A DNA stretch of 64,000 nt from Rhodovulum sp. GTDB taxonomy: Bacteria > Pseudomonadota > Alphaproteobacteria > Rhodobacterales > Rhodobacteraceae. Both the position numbers and the translations under genes were made by a program. The stretch is taken from NCBI GenBank assembly GCA_002706605.1, contig PALT01000034.1, positions 62,001 through 126,000 on the forward strand, given 5' to 3'. Every line of letters starts with the position of its first letter. The first letter of the stretch is position 1. Of the stretch, positions 1-7,388 are shown piece after piece. Under the pieces are notes generated by a model that saw only the letters and a list, made by a program, of their open reading frames with translations, was not told the DNA's origin and ran no database searches.

Positions 1-1
1 G

Positions 2-358
2 TTTTACGTCCAATCCGCGGGCGTGCGCAACGACATGGAAATCGACGGCTTTGCCATTGCGGCCTGTGCCGAGATTGACGTCCCTCTGGAACGTCACCGC
101 TCGCGCAGCTTTGACGAAATGGAAGATTGGGGTGATGACCTGTCGGGCTATGACCTGATCGTCGCATTGTCCCCCGCAAGTCAGCGTCGCGCGCTGGAAC
201 TGACGCGGTTTTTTCACCTAGAGGTGGAATATTGGCCTATTCTCGACCCGTCGGGCATCGGTGAAAGCCGCGAGTCGAAACTGACCGCCTATCGCCAGAC
301 CCGCGACCAGATAAAGCAAAAGCTGATCGACCGTTTCGGACCGCCCACACAGGATTGA
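2..358 (+). CDS. Low-molecular-weight phosphatase family protein, 5' end missing
   Basis: The reading frame is already open at the window edge (residues FYVQSAGVRNDMEIDGF) and stops at TGA 356-358, so only about 118 C-terminal residues are present. The 'QSAGVRN' stretch and the segment around EYWPILDPSG fit low-molecular-weight protein tyrosine phosphatase-like proteins that sit upstream of infA in Rhodobacterales. The N-terminal P-loop with the catalytic Cys would lie outside the window, so activity cannot be judged. A GTG at position 23 could be mistaken for a start, but the conserved residues before it argue the gene begins further upstream. The next gene follows after 4 bases, suggesting co-transcription. 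Confidence 0.7.
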   Translation, partial: FYVQSAGVRNDMEIDGFAIAACAEIDVPLERHRSRSFDEMEDWGDDLSGYDLIVALSPASQRRALELTRFFHLEVEYWPILDPSGIGESRESKLTAYRQTRDQIKQKLIDRFGPPTQD

Positions 359-362
359 GTAT

Positions 363-758
363 ATGAGTGCATCCGCCATCACCCGTTATTTTGAGGCGTT
401 TAATGCCGGTGACATCGACGGGATGTTAGAGCAGATGACCGACGACGTGTCCCATCATGTGAATGAAGGCACGATCCGTGAGGGCAAGGCGTTGTTCCGC
501 GATTACTGTGAGCAACTGATGCGCTGTTACCAAGAACGCGTGCTGAACGTGGTTGAGCTTGAGAGCTCGGATCGCACACGCGGGGCGGCGGAGTATCTGG
601 TGCGGGGCGAATATGTGCGCACGGACATCGGCATGCCAAAGGCGACGGGACAGGTCTATGTCCTGCCTGGGGGTAGCTTTTTCTCATTCCGTGACGGCAA
701 GATCAGCCGCCTCACCACCTATTTCAATCTGCACGAACTGCGGCAGCAACTGTCATGA
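363..758 (+). CDS. NTF2-like / SnoaL-like fold protein
   Basis: A 131-residue soluble protein. Its opening (ITRYFEAFNAGDIDGMLEQM) is typical of the nuclear transport factor 2-like superfamily, a cone-shaped alpha+beta fold used by small isomerases, hydrolases and binding proteins. Downstream come strands with conserved features such as 'HHVNEGTIREGK' and 'GKISRLTTYFNL'. No catalytic residues can be assigned. It starts 4 bases after the phosphatase stop and its own stop overlaps the acetyltransferase start (ATGA), so it is translationally coupled to the following gene. The physiological substrate is unknown. Confidence 0.75.
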   Translation: MSASAITRYFEAFNAGDIDGMLEQMTDDVSHHVNEGTIREGKALFRDYCEQLMRCYQERVLNVVELESSDRTRGAAEYLVRGEYVRTDIGMPKATGQVYVLPGGSFFSFRDGKISRLTTYFNLHELRQQLS

Positions 759-1342
759 CGTTGGAGTTCCGTGTCCTGACTGGCGATGAGTTGGACCCGC
801 ATCTGGACGGGCTGGCAAACCTGCGCATTCAGGTGTTTCGTGACTGGCCCTATCTCTATGATGGCGATCTGGACTATGAGCGCGATTATATGTCCAGCTA
901 CCGCGACAGTGACGACGCCATTCTGGTCGCCGCATTCAATGGCGAGACATTGGTCGGCGCCTCGACCGGCACCCCGATGGAAGACCACGCCGAGGATTTC
1001 GCGCTTCCGTTCGGGCTGGCGGGCATCGCCCTTGGGGATGTGTTTTATTGCGCCGAAAGTGTCCTGTTATCCGACTATCGCGGCCAAGGTGCAGGGCACG
1101 CGTTTTTCGATGCACGTGAACGCCATGCCCGTGCGCTCGGCCGTCGGTATTCGGCGTTTTGCGGAGTGATGCGCCCCGATGACCACCCGATGCGCGACCC
1201 GAATTATCGTCAACTGGACGGGTTCTGGCGTGGGCGCGGGTACTCGAAACTGGACGGGGCGATCGCCCAGTTTTCGTGGCGCGATGTTGGCGCGGCCGAG
1301 CAGACGGCAAAATCCCTGCAGTTCTGGATTAAAGAGCTATGA
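755..1342 (+). CDS. GNAT family N-acetyltransferase
   Basis: A 195-residue protein. The block 'FYCAESVLLSDYRGQGAGHAFF' (about residues 97-118) matches GNAT motif A, whose R/Q-x-x-G-x-G/A loop binds the pyrophosphate of acetyl-CoA. The N-terminus (LRIQVFRDWPYLYDGD) has the usual first strand and helices. Such enzymes transfer an acetyl group to an amine; the acceptor cannot be read from sequence. It overlaps both neighbours by 4 bases (ATGA), placing it in a tightly coupled set with the NTF2-like and nitrilase-like genes. This suggests these three act on one small amine or amide metabolite, which is inference. Confidence 0.8.
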   Translation: MTLEFRVLTGDELDPHLDGLANLRIQVFRDWPYLYDGDLDYERDYMSSYRDSDDAILVAAFNGETLVGASTGTPMEDHAEDFALPFGLAGIALGDVFYCAESVLLSDYRGQGAGHAFFDARERHARALGRRYSAFCGVMRPDDHPMRDPNYRQLDGFWRGRGYSKLDGAIAQFSWRDVGAAEQTAKSLQFWIKEL

Positions 1343-2226
1343 GACTGGCCGCTGCGGCCTATCCGCTGGACGCGTTTGACACATGGGACGCGCTGGTCGC
1401 GAAATGGACCGCGTGGGTGGAGGACGCCGTTGCGGGCGGCGCGGATCTGTTGGTCTTTCCTGAATACGGCGCGATGGAACTGGCCGCGTTGGACGGGGCG
1501 GCGGTGGTCGGTGACCTTGAGGCGTCTCTGACCTCTGCGGCGGCGCGCCTGTCCGATATGCAGGACGTGTTCGCGGGTCTCGCCGTCGCGCGCGGGGTGC
1601 ATATCCTGACCCCATCCGGTCCCGCATGGCCCGATGGCGCGTCGCGCCCCGTCAATCGCGCGGTTCTGTGTACACCCGATGGCACGCGCGGGTATCAGGA
1701 CAAACAGATCATGACGCGGTTCGAACGCGAAACATGGGATGTCACCGCCGGTGATCCGCTGCAGGTGTTTGAAACGCGCCTTGGGCGGATCGGCGTTTTG
1801 ATTTGTTATGACAGCGAATTTCCCCTTCTTGCCCGCGCGTTGATCGAGGGCGGCGTGGATATCCTGTTGGTGCCGTCCTGTACCGATACGCTGGCCGGAT
1901 ATTGGCGGGTGCGGGTGGGGGCGATGGCCCGCGCGCTTGAGGGGCAGTGCGTTGTCGTGCAATCCCCGACCGTGGGCGATGCGCCGTGGTCGCCCGCCGT
2001 CGATGAAAACGTGGGGGCGGCGGCGATCTATGGCCCGCCCGATCTGGGCTTTCCGCCGACCGGTGTTTTGGCCGAGGGGGCGCTGAACGCACCGGGTTGG
2101 GTGATGGGCGATGTGACCCTTGATCAGATTCGCGCGGTCCGCGACGGGGGGCATGTTTTCAACCGCGCGCATTGGCCGGAACAGGAAAACCGCACGCAAA
2201 CGGTCATATCTCGGTGTCTTTTCTGA
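1339..2226 (+). CDS. Carbon-nitrogen hydrolase (nitrilase superfamily)
   Basis: A 295-residue cytosolic hydrolase. The nitrilase Glu-Lys-Cys triad is visible as Glu42 (FPEYG), Lys122 (YQDKQIMTRFE) and Cys156 (LICYDSEFP). The family cleaves amides or nitriles through a thioester on the Cys. The FE(R)ETWD segment after the Lys resembles the branch often called carbon-nitrogen hydrolases that deaminate omega-amides or N-carbamoyl compounds, but the substrate is not predictable. The start overlaps the GNAT stop as ATGA. A nitrilase-type enzyme coupled to an acetyltransferase could release and modify an amine, but this is inference. Confidence 0.85.
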   Translation: MRLAAAAYPLDAFDTWDALVAKWTAWVEDAVAGGADLLVFPEYGAMELAALDGAAVVGDLEASLTSAAARLSDMQDVFAGLAVARGVHILTPSGPAWPDGASRPVNRAVLCTPDGTRGYQDKQIMTRFERETWDVTAGDPLQVFETRLGRIGVLICYDSEFPLLARALIEGGVDILLVPSCTDTLAGYWRVRVGAMARALEGQCVVVQSPTVGDAPWSPAVDENVGAAAIYGPPDLGFPPTGVLAEGALNAPGWVMGDVTLDQIRAVRDGGHVFNRAHWPEQENRTQTVISRCLF

Positions 2227-2307
2227 ATTAGGCCTTGAAAATAAGCCAAACCAAGAGCATTTAAGGCCACGCCTTTGAAAAGGCAGGAAACAGCGAATGG
2301 AGTGACC

Positions 2308-2526
2308 ATGGCCAAGGAAGAAATGCTCGAATTTCCCGGCGTCGTAAAGGAACTCCTGCCGAATGCGACATTCCGGGTCGAGCTTGAGAACGGCCATGAA
2401 ATCATCGCACACACGGCAGGTAAAATGCGCAAGAACCGCATCCGCGTTCTGGCAGGCGACCGTGTACAGGTCGAAATGACCCCCTACGATCTGACCAAGG
2501 GTCGGATCAACTATCGTTTCAAGTAA
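2308..2526 (+). CDS. infA: Translation initiation factor IF-1
   Basis: A 72-residue protein beginning [20 protein letters not shown], with the single S1/OB-fold typical of IF-1 ([20 protein letters not shown], then [22 protein letters not shown]). IF-1 binds the 30S A site and helps IF-2 and IF-3 select the start codon. The ATG at 2308 is chosen over an in-frame ATG at 2275 because it gives the universal N-terminus and is preceded by GGAG. It is followed closely by maf, RNase E/G and yacG, the usual Rhodobacterales order. Confidence 0.97.
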   Translation: MAKEEMLEFPGVVKELLPNATFRVELENGHEIIAHTAGKMRKNRIRVLAGDRVQVEMTPYDLTKGRINYRFK

Positions 2527-2530
2527 CGCT

Positions 2531-3109
2531 TTGCGTCTGATACTGGGATCTGCAAGTCCGCGCCGAAAGGAACTTTTGGCGCAGATCGGGGTCGTGGCGG
2601 ATGAGATTCGTCCCGCCGACATCAACGAAGATCCCCATCCCCGTGAATTGCCCCGACCCTATTGCGCCCGTATGGCCCGCGAAAAAGCCGAGGCGATCAC
2701 CCTTGCCGAGGGGGAAATCGTGCTCTGCGCGGATACGACCGTGGCCCTTGGGCGCCGTATTCTGGGCAAACCCGCCGATGCGGGACAGGCGGCGGAGTTT
2801 CTGTTGGCCATGTCGGGGCGCCGCCATCAGGTGATCACCGCCCTTGCGGTGCGCACGGCGGACCGCATCTGGGAACGCGCGGTCGTTACGAACGTCAAGA
2901 TGAAGCGCCTGTCCGATGAGGAACTGAACCATTACCTGCAGTCCGGCGAATGGCAGGGCAAGGCGGGTGGATACGGCATCCAAGGTCTGGCCGAGGCGTT
3001 CATCCCATGGATCAGCGGGTCCTTTTCCGGCGTCGTCGGATTGCCCTTGGCCGAAACGGCGGCGGTTCTAAACGCGGCCGGATATCCCATCTATAAGGAG
3101 CAGCCATGA
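2531..3109 (+). CDS. maf: Maf-like nucleoside triphosphate pyrophosphatase
   Basis: A 192-residue Maf/YhdE-type pyrophosphatase, which hydrolyses non-canonical or specific nucleoside triphosphates to monophosphates. The defining [10 protein letters not shown] motif lies at residues 7-16, and the acidic 'CADTTV' (Asp68) and 'GGYGIQG' blocks follow. The start is a TTG 4 bases after the infA stop, which yields the family's [13 protein letters not shown]-terminus; no ATG fits. Its stop overlaps the RNase E/G start (ATGA), indicating coupled translation. Confidence 0.94.
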   Translation: MRLILGSASPRRKELLAQIGVVADEIRPADINEDPHPRELPRPYCARMAREKAEAITLAEGEIVLCADTTVALGRRILGKPADAGQAAEFLLAMSGRRHQVITALAVRTADRIWERAVVTNVKMKRLSDEELNHYLQSGEWQGKAGGYGIQGLAEAFIPWISGSFSGVVGLPLAETAAVLNAAGYPIYKEQP

Positions 3110-4149
3110 AAGGCGTGACCGTCATTCTGGATCAGCTGAACGGACGCAAGGCCGCCGCGTTGCTGCGCGATGGCAAGCTGGACGATCTGTTGATCGATGC
3201 GCCCGAGGGCACGCCGCTGCCCGGTGCGATTTACCGCGCCAAGGTCGAGCGTCAGGTCAAAGGTCAGGGCGGTGTGTTCCTGACCCTGCCCGACGGGGAC
3301 ACCGCGTTTTTGCGTCAGGCCAAGGGGTTGTCGCCCGGTCAGGCATTGTTGGTGATGGTCACGGGATACGCCGAGGGCGGCAAGGCCGTGCCGGTCACCC
3401 CGCGTGTCCTGTTCAAAAGCCGCTATGCCATCATCACCCCGAACGCGCCCGGTCTGAACATTTCCCGCGCGATCCGTGACGATGAGGAACGTGATCGTCT
3501 GCTGGAACTGGCGCATGAGGGCATGGAGGGTTTGGATGAGGGCTTTGGCCTGATCCTGCGGTCGGCCTGTGCGGGGGCGGATGCCGATGACATCGCCGAC
3601 GATATCGCCGCGATGCGCGATCTGGCCGTGGCCGTGATGGACGACCAAACCGGTGAACCTGAGTTGCTGGTCGATGGGGCGGATGCGCACCATCTGGCGT
3701 GGCGCGATTGGGCCGAGGTCCGCGAGCAGGACGTCATCGCCCGCGACGGTGGGTTTGATGATTTCGGGGTGCTCGACAGTCTGATTGGCCTGACCCGTGG
3801 TGTTGGCCTGTCCGGTGGCGGCAAGATGTATGTCGAACCCACGCGCGCCCTTGTGGCTGTGGATGTGAACACCGGCGGGGATACTTCGCCTGCGGCGGGT
3901 CTCAAGGCCAATATCGCCGCCGCCAAGGATTTGCCGCGGGTTTTGCGCCTGATGGGGCTGGCCGGTCAGGTCGTGGTCGATTTCGCGCCCATGCCGAAAA
4001 AGGACCGCCGTGTGGTCGAACAATCCCTGCGCGCGGCGTTTCGCCATGACGGGATCGAAACGACCCAGATCGGGTGGACCGCGATGGGCTGTTTTGAAAT
4101 GACGCGCAAGCGTGAGCGCCTGCCGATCGACATTGCGGGGCTGGAATGA
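3106..4149 (+). CDS. Ribonuclease E/G family protein, short form
   Basis: A 347-residue endoribonuclease of the RNase E/G family. The two metal-binding Asp residues of the DNase I-like catalytic subdomain are seen as Asp253 ([11 protein letters not shown]) and Asp292 ([11 protein letters not shown]). It is much shorter than E. coli RNase G (about 490) or RNase E (over 1000). The CPxC zinc-link and the scaffold region used to assemble the degradosome are absent. Such short forms downstream of maf are common in Rhodobacterales; the full-length RNase E is presumably elsewhere. The start overlaps the maf stop as ATGA, and yacG follows with a 4-base overlap. Confidence 0.88.
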   Translation: MKGVTVILDQLNGRKAAALLRDGKLDDLLIDAPEGTPLPGAIYRAKVERQVKGQGGVFLTLPDGDTAFLRQAKGLSPGQALLVMVTGYAEGGKAVPVTPRVLFKSRYAIITPNAPGLNISRAIRDDEERDRLLELAHEGMEGLDEGFGLILRSACAGADADDIADDIAAMRDLAVAVMDDQTGEPELLVDGADAHHLAWRDWAEVREQDVIARDGGFDDFGVLDSLIGLTRGVGLSGGGKMYVEPTRALVAVDVNTGGDTSPAAGLKANIAAAKDLPRVLRLMGLAGQVVVDFAPMPKKDRRVVEQSLRAAFRHDGIETTQIGWTAMGCFEMTRKRERLPIDIAGLE

Positions 4150-4331
4150 GCTGTCCGATTTGCAAAAAAGAAACGGTGCAGAAATACCGCCCGTTCTGTT
4201 CCAAACGCTGTGCGGATATCGATCTGGGCAAGTGGCTGACCGGTGGGTACGCCATTCCCGATGACGATCCCGAAAGCATGGAAAAGGCCGCCGAAGAAGC
4301 GGCGGCCATCCAACGTAACAAATTGAACTAA
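4146..4331 (+). CDS. yacG: DNA gyrase inhibitor YacG-like zinc protein
   Basis: A 61-residue protein with the four zinc-binding cysteines Cys3, Cys6, Cys18 and Cys22 (CPIC...CSKRC), followed by '[13 protein letters not shown]', the typical YacG core. In E. coli YacG binds GyrB and inhibits gyrase. The C-terminal tail is acidic and Ala/Glu rich. It overlaps the RNase E/G stop and ends the rightward block; only 8 bases separate it from the convergent globin gene. Confidence 0.92.
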   Translation: MSCPICKKETVQKYRPFCSKRCADIDLGKWLTGGYAIPDDDPESMEKAAEEAAAIQRNKLN

Positions 4332-4338
4332 CGCGGGT

Positions 4339-4758
4339 TTAGGCCGCGCTTGCGTCCTCTTGGGCCTTGATCATCACGCCTGCGAGGGTGGTGTAGGTCT
4401 CGGTCCATGCGGCCTCAAGCTCGGGGGTGAATTCATCGCCCAGACCTTTGCCCAGCGTGAAGAGCAACGCCGCGCCAACAACGTCGTAATGTTCGGGTTT
4501 GACGTCATAGCCCACATGGCGCGCGCCCAGATCCTGAACGGCGGGCAGGATGTCGTCGAGACGCGTCAGACCGTTGACCGCGATCCCGATCATCTGCATC
4601 AGTTTCTTTTTCTGATCCGTCATGTCCTCGGGGAACAGGCTGCGGACCTCGGGGGCGATTTCAAACAGGCGGTCGTAAAAGATGTCTGCGGCGGTGTCTG
4701 CGATGGGGGCCACTTTTTTAAAGCTGGCTTGAACCATATCGATTTGTTCTGGCGTCAT
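4339..4758 (-). CDS. Single-domain bacterial globin
   Basis: A 139-residue globin resembling Vitreoscilla-type haemoglobin and the haem domain of flavohaemoglobins, without a reductase domain. Tyr28 (DIFYDRLF) fits the B10 tyrosine, Gln49 is near the distal E7 position, and His90 (PEHYDVVG) is the likely proximal haem ligand. The ATG at 4758 is chosen rather than one 13 codons upstream because it follows the upstream cytochrome stop by one base and gives the family N-terminus MTPEQI. It is the last gene of a five-gene redox operon. Such globins bind O2 or NO; here a role in NO handling is plausible but not shown. Confidence 0.88.
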   Translation of the reverse strand: MTPEQIDMVQASFKKVAPIADTAADIFYDRLFEIAPEVRSLFPEDMTDQKKKLMQMIGIAVNGLTRLDDILPAVQDLGARHVGYDVKPEHYDVVGAALLFTLGKGLGDEFTPELEAAWTETYTTLAGVMIKAQEDASAA

Positions 4759-4759
4759 T

Positions 4760-5218
4760 TCACTGTCCTGATGTGTTGAGATAGGCAAGGGCCTCATCCG
4801 CCCCGCCGCTGGCCCAGACCATAAAGGCGACAGCCGCGATGACCTCTGCGTCGGTCAGATCGGGATTGCCGCCCCGTGGGGGCATTTCTTTGTATGTGGG
4901 TCCGTAGAACCCGTTGATGGCGTGATCAATCAGGGTTGGCAGACCCTGTTCAATCCGTGGCGCCCACACGTCTGTTGCGGTGATTTTCGGCGCCCCTGTC
5001 AAACGATCCCCGCCGTGGCAATTCTGGCAAAGACCACCCCAAACCGTCTGTCCCGACCGTAGCGTCGGATGATCGGGCGTGGGGATGCGGTCAACGGTCA
5101 CAAACCCGTCCAGCCCCTTGGGGGACAGGATCGCGTCCAGACCGTCAGCATGGGTTGGGGCCGATCCACACAGGACCAGCCCCGCCCAAGCGGCAATGAG
5201 TGTTTGCCGCGAGGTCAT
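4760..5218 (-). CDS. Secreted monohaem cytochrome c
   Basis: A 152-residue protein with a Sec signal peptide (about residues 1-25, ending THADG). One haem c site, CQNCH (Cys64-His68), is followed by a later 'KEMPPRGG' that can supply the axial Met. This is a small class I-type periplasmic electron carrier. It sits between the DUF3365 haem gene (4 bases upstream) and the globin gene (1 base downstream), so it is probably one of the outlets or shuttles of the multihaem chain encoded by this operon. Confidence 0.88.
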   Translation of the reverse strand: MTSRQTLIAAWAGLVLCGSAPTHADGLDAILSPKGLDGFVTVDRIPTPDHPTLRSGQTVWGGLCQNCHGGDRLTGAPKITATDVWAPRIEQGLPTLIDHAINGFYGPTYKEMPPRGGNPDLTDAEVIAAVAFMVWASGGADEALAYLNTSGQ

Positions 5219-5222
5219 GATC

Positions 5223-5801
5223 TTAGCTGTCCATCGGGATGCGGATCACAACACCGCCCATAACGTCACCAGCTTGGAAGTCGGTGCGGGGGCTGTCTTT
5301 GTGATCGTTGTGGCAGGCATAGCAGGCCTCGGCCACAGCAACGTCAGGGTACACAGCGGTAAAGTAGGTCACGCCGCCCAGTTCTTCTTCGCCATAGAAG
5401 TTTTCACCGGGGTTGTCGGCGATGTATTCCAGACCTTCTTTTTCCAGATCGGTGGTCGGGGCGTTCTGTTTGTTGATCGGCCACAGCGACAGCAGCGAGT
5501 ACGAGAACTCGTCGGTCGATTCCGCAACCAGTTCCGAGCCAAAGCGGAACATCTGAGCAGGCAGAACCAGAGCTTTGTCATCGACAAAGTGCTCGGATGC
5601 TTTGATCACGCCCTCTTGGACGGCCAGACGGTTGACGATCATACGGGTGTAAACCGTACGGTCCGAGCTCATCACGAGGTGCAGAAGGTCGGTTACGGTT
5701 TGGAATTCCATGCCTTCGGCCATGGCTTGGGGGGCGCTGACGCCGGTTGCGACGGCTGCGGCGGCAAGTGTTGCTTTGATCTTGGTGCTAAAACGGGTCA
5801 T
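5223..5801 (-). CDS. DUF3365 (Tll0287-like) haem-binding periplasmic protein
   Basis: A 192-residue protein with a signal peptide cut near residue 28 (PQAMA/EG). The DUF3365/Tll0287-like domain is recognised by the pattern 'SDRTVYTRMIVNRL', 'ALVLPAQMFR', a Trp-Pro-Ile-Asn block and a C-terminal CYACH (Cys160-His164) for one covalently bound haem. The family is related to PAS-like haem sensors and occurs alone or fused to chemoreceptors and kinases; its ligand is generally unknown. Here it stands alone in the periplasm between a multihaem cytochrome and a monohaem cytochrome, so it could be a redox or gas-binding subunit. Confidence 0.85.
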   Translation of the reverse strand: MTRFSTKIKATLAAAAVATGVSAPQAMAEGMEFQTVTDLLHLVMSSDRTVYTRMIVNRLAVQEGVIKASEHFVDDKALVLPAQMFRFGSELVAESTDEFSYSLLSLWPINKQNAPTTDLEKEGLEYIADNPGENFYGEEELGGVTYFTAVYPDVAVAEACYACHNDHKDSPRTDFQAGDVMGGVVIRIPMDS

Positions 5802-5859
5802 AAAACTGTCTCCTGTTGCTTCCGTTTTCGTTGGTGGCAGGTGCGTGGAGGCCGCCGAT

Positions 5860-7377
5860 TCATTGGTTGGCGCCTTGCGTCGGTGGCTCCACGCGGTCTA
5901 GTGCCCAATCTATGGATGGGATGTGGGCGCTGGGCTGACCCGAGAAATTGTTCTGGATCAGCGCATCGTCAGCCAAGGCATCAATTGCAAAGCCAAGGCT
6001 ATGACAGGCCTGACAAACAGGCCGGATCATCTTTTCATTCGGGCGAAGCGTCGCGGTCTGGTTGTGGTCGGTCACAACCTTGTCGCGGCTTTCGGATTTG
6101 GGCATGTGGCAGGTCGCGCAGGTCACGCCGGACCCCGCGGGCAGATCACCGGCCAATTCCGCCTGCCACAGATCATAGTGCGGGCTGTCGAAATAGGCGG
6201 CTGTGTGGTCATCCACATGGCAGGTCGTACAGGCTTCAACCGCCGCGCGTTGCGTGTCTTGGCGGTGCGGCGTGTGGCAGGTCGCGCAGGTCAGGCTATC
6301 GTGCGCGGCCTCGGGGTTCAGGTGGATCAACGCCTCATCCGGGGTCATGACGCCGGGATTGGTCGGATCGTTCAGGTATTTCGCGACCTCGGCCTGCAAT
6401 TCCTTGGACGGCTTTTTCACACCCAGGAATTTCAGCGCATCCTTGGCCGAACGGGGTTTGGCGATCTTGGGATGGCGGCGCATGCCGTGTTTGCCGGTCG
6501 AGAAGGACCGCATTTGGTCCTTGTGACAGGTGGCGCAGGTGGCCTCGGTCACGATGTCCGTCCATTGCTCGTCGATCTCGGCCTGTGTTTCGGCCTCGGG
6601 CGCGTGACAGCCTGAACAATTCACATCCGCCGCCGCATGGGACGAGGCGGCCCAGTCGTGGGTGATCTCGTTTAGATCAACGGCCGGTTCGGGCGCGGGC
6701 ACCACGTCGGCGGGTGCATCGATGCTGGCCAGATAGGTTTCGATCTGATCCGCGCTGACGGGGGTGTAGCTATGCGCCAAGGCCTCGGTCGGGTGGACGG
6801 GCGAGGCGGCAACCCACGGTGCGCCCGCATGTTTCACAAGGAAATCTTCGTACAGGGCGCGGTTGTCGTGATAGTTGTGGCAGCCCGAGCTGGCACAGGT
6901 GTCAAAGGTCAGATCGGCGTGGCTGGCGCGGTCCTTGCGGATGTCCTGATCGCCTTCGCTGTGGCAGGCGACACAGAAATCACCCTGCAGGGTGACCATC
7001 GCCTCGGCGGTGATTTCCGGCTGATGCTCGGCGTGGCAGGTGGTGCAGAACCGGCCATCAACCTTTTCCCAATAGGAGGCCATGCGCGGGTTGGTGAACT
7101 TTTTCAACGGGTGGCTGTCGTCTGCGGCGGCAAGCTCTTCCTTGTGGCAGGTGACGCAGGTCTTGTTGATGTCTTTCTTGATTTTCTTGGCCGACGCAAA
7201 CGGCCCCGACGTGTGACAGGTGTCGCAAGAGACCTCAATCTGGTGGTGTGCGCCTGCGGTCTGGCCGGGCAAAACGGCGGTCCGGTTGCCTGCAAAGAAC
7301 AGTTTGTTGGCGAACAGGGCCGCGACGATCAGCGTGCCCAGTACCCAGACGATCCAGAGAATGCGTGTTCTAGTCAT
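5860..7377 (-). CDS. Membrane-anchored 11-haem c-type cytochrome
   Basis: A 505-residue protein with an N-terminal membrane anchor (about residues 6-28) and a large periplasmic part. I count ten CXXCH motifs (CDTCH, CVTCH, CTTCH, CVACH, CSGCH, CATCH three times, CTTCH, CQACH) plus one CX4CH (CASSGCH), so up to eleven haems. The pattern is that of the cytochrome c3/NapC-NrfB/octahaem superfamily. There is no Lys-ligated CXXCK active-site motif as in NrfA. It lies 11 bases downstream of a NADH/FAD/haem-b membrane protein, so electrons probably pass from that protein to this one. The terminal acceptor is unknown. Confidence 0.88.
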   Translation of the reverse strand: MTRTRILWIVWVLGTLIVAALFANKLFFAGNRTAVLPGQTAGAHHQIEVSCDTCHTSGPFASAKKIKKDINKTCVTCHKEELAAADDSHPLKKFTNPRMASYWEKVDGRFCTTCHAEHQPEITAEAMVTLQGDFCVACHSEGDQDIRKDRASHADLTFDTCASSGCHNYHDNRALYEDFLVKHAGAPWVAASPVHPTEALAHSYTPVSADQIETYLASIDAPADVVPAPEPAVDLNEITHDWAASSHAAADVNCSGCHAPEAETQAEIDEQWTDIVTEATCATCHKDQMRSFSTGKHGMRRHPKIAKPRSAKDALKFLGVKKPSKELQAEVAKYLNDPTNPGVMTPDEALIHLNPEAAHDSLTCATCHTPHRQDTQRAAVEACTTCHVDDHTAAYFDSPHYDLWQAELAGDLPAGSGVTCATCHMPKSESRDKVVTDHNQTATLRPNEKMIRPVCQACHSLGFAIDALADDALIQNNFSGQPSAHIPSIDWALDRVEPPTQGANQ

Positions 7378-7388
7378 CCGTCCCGCCC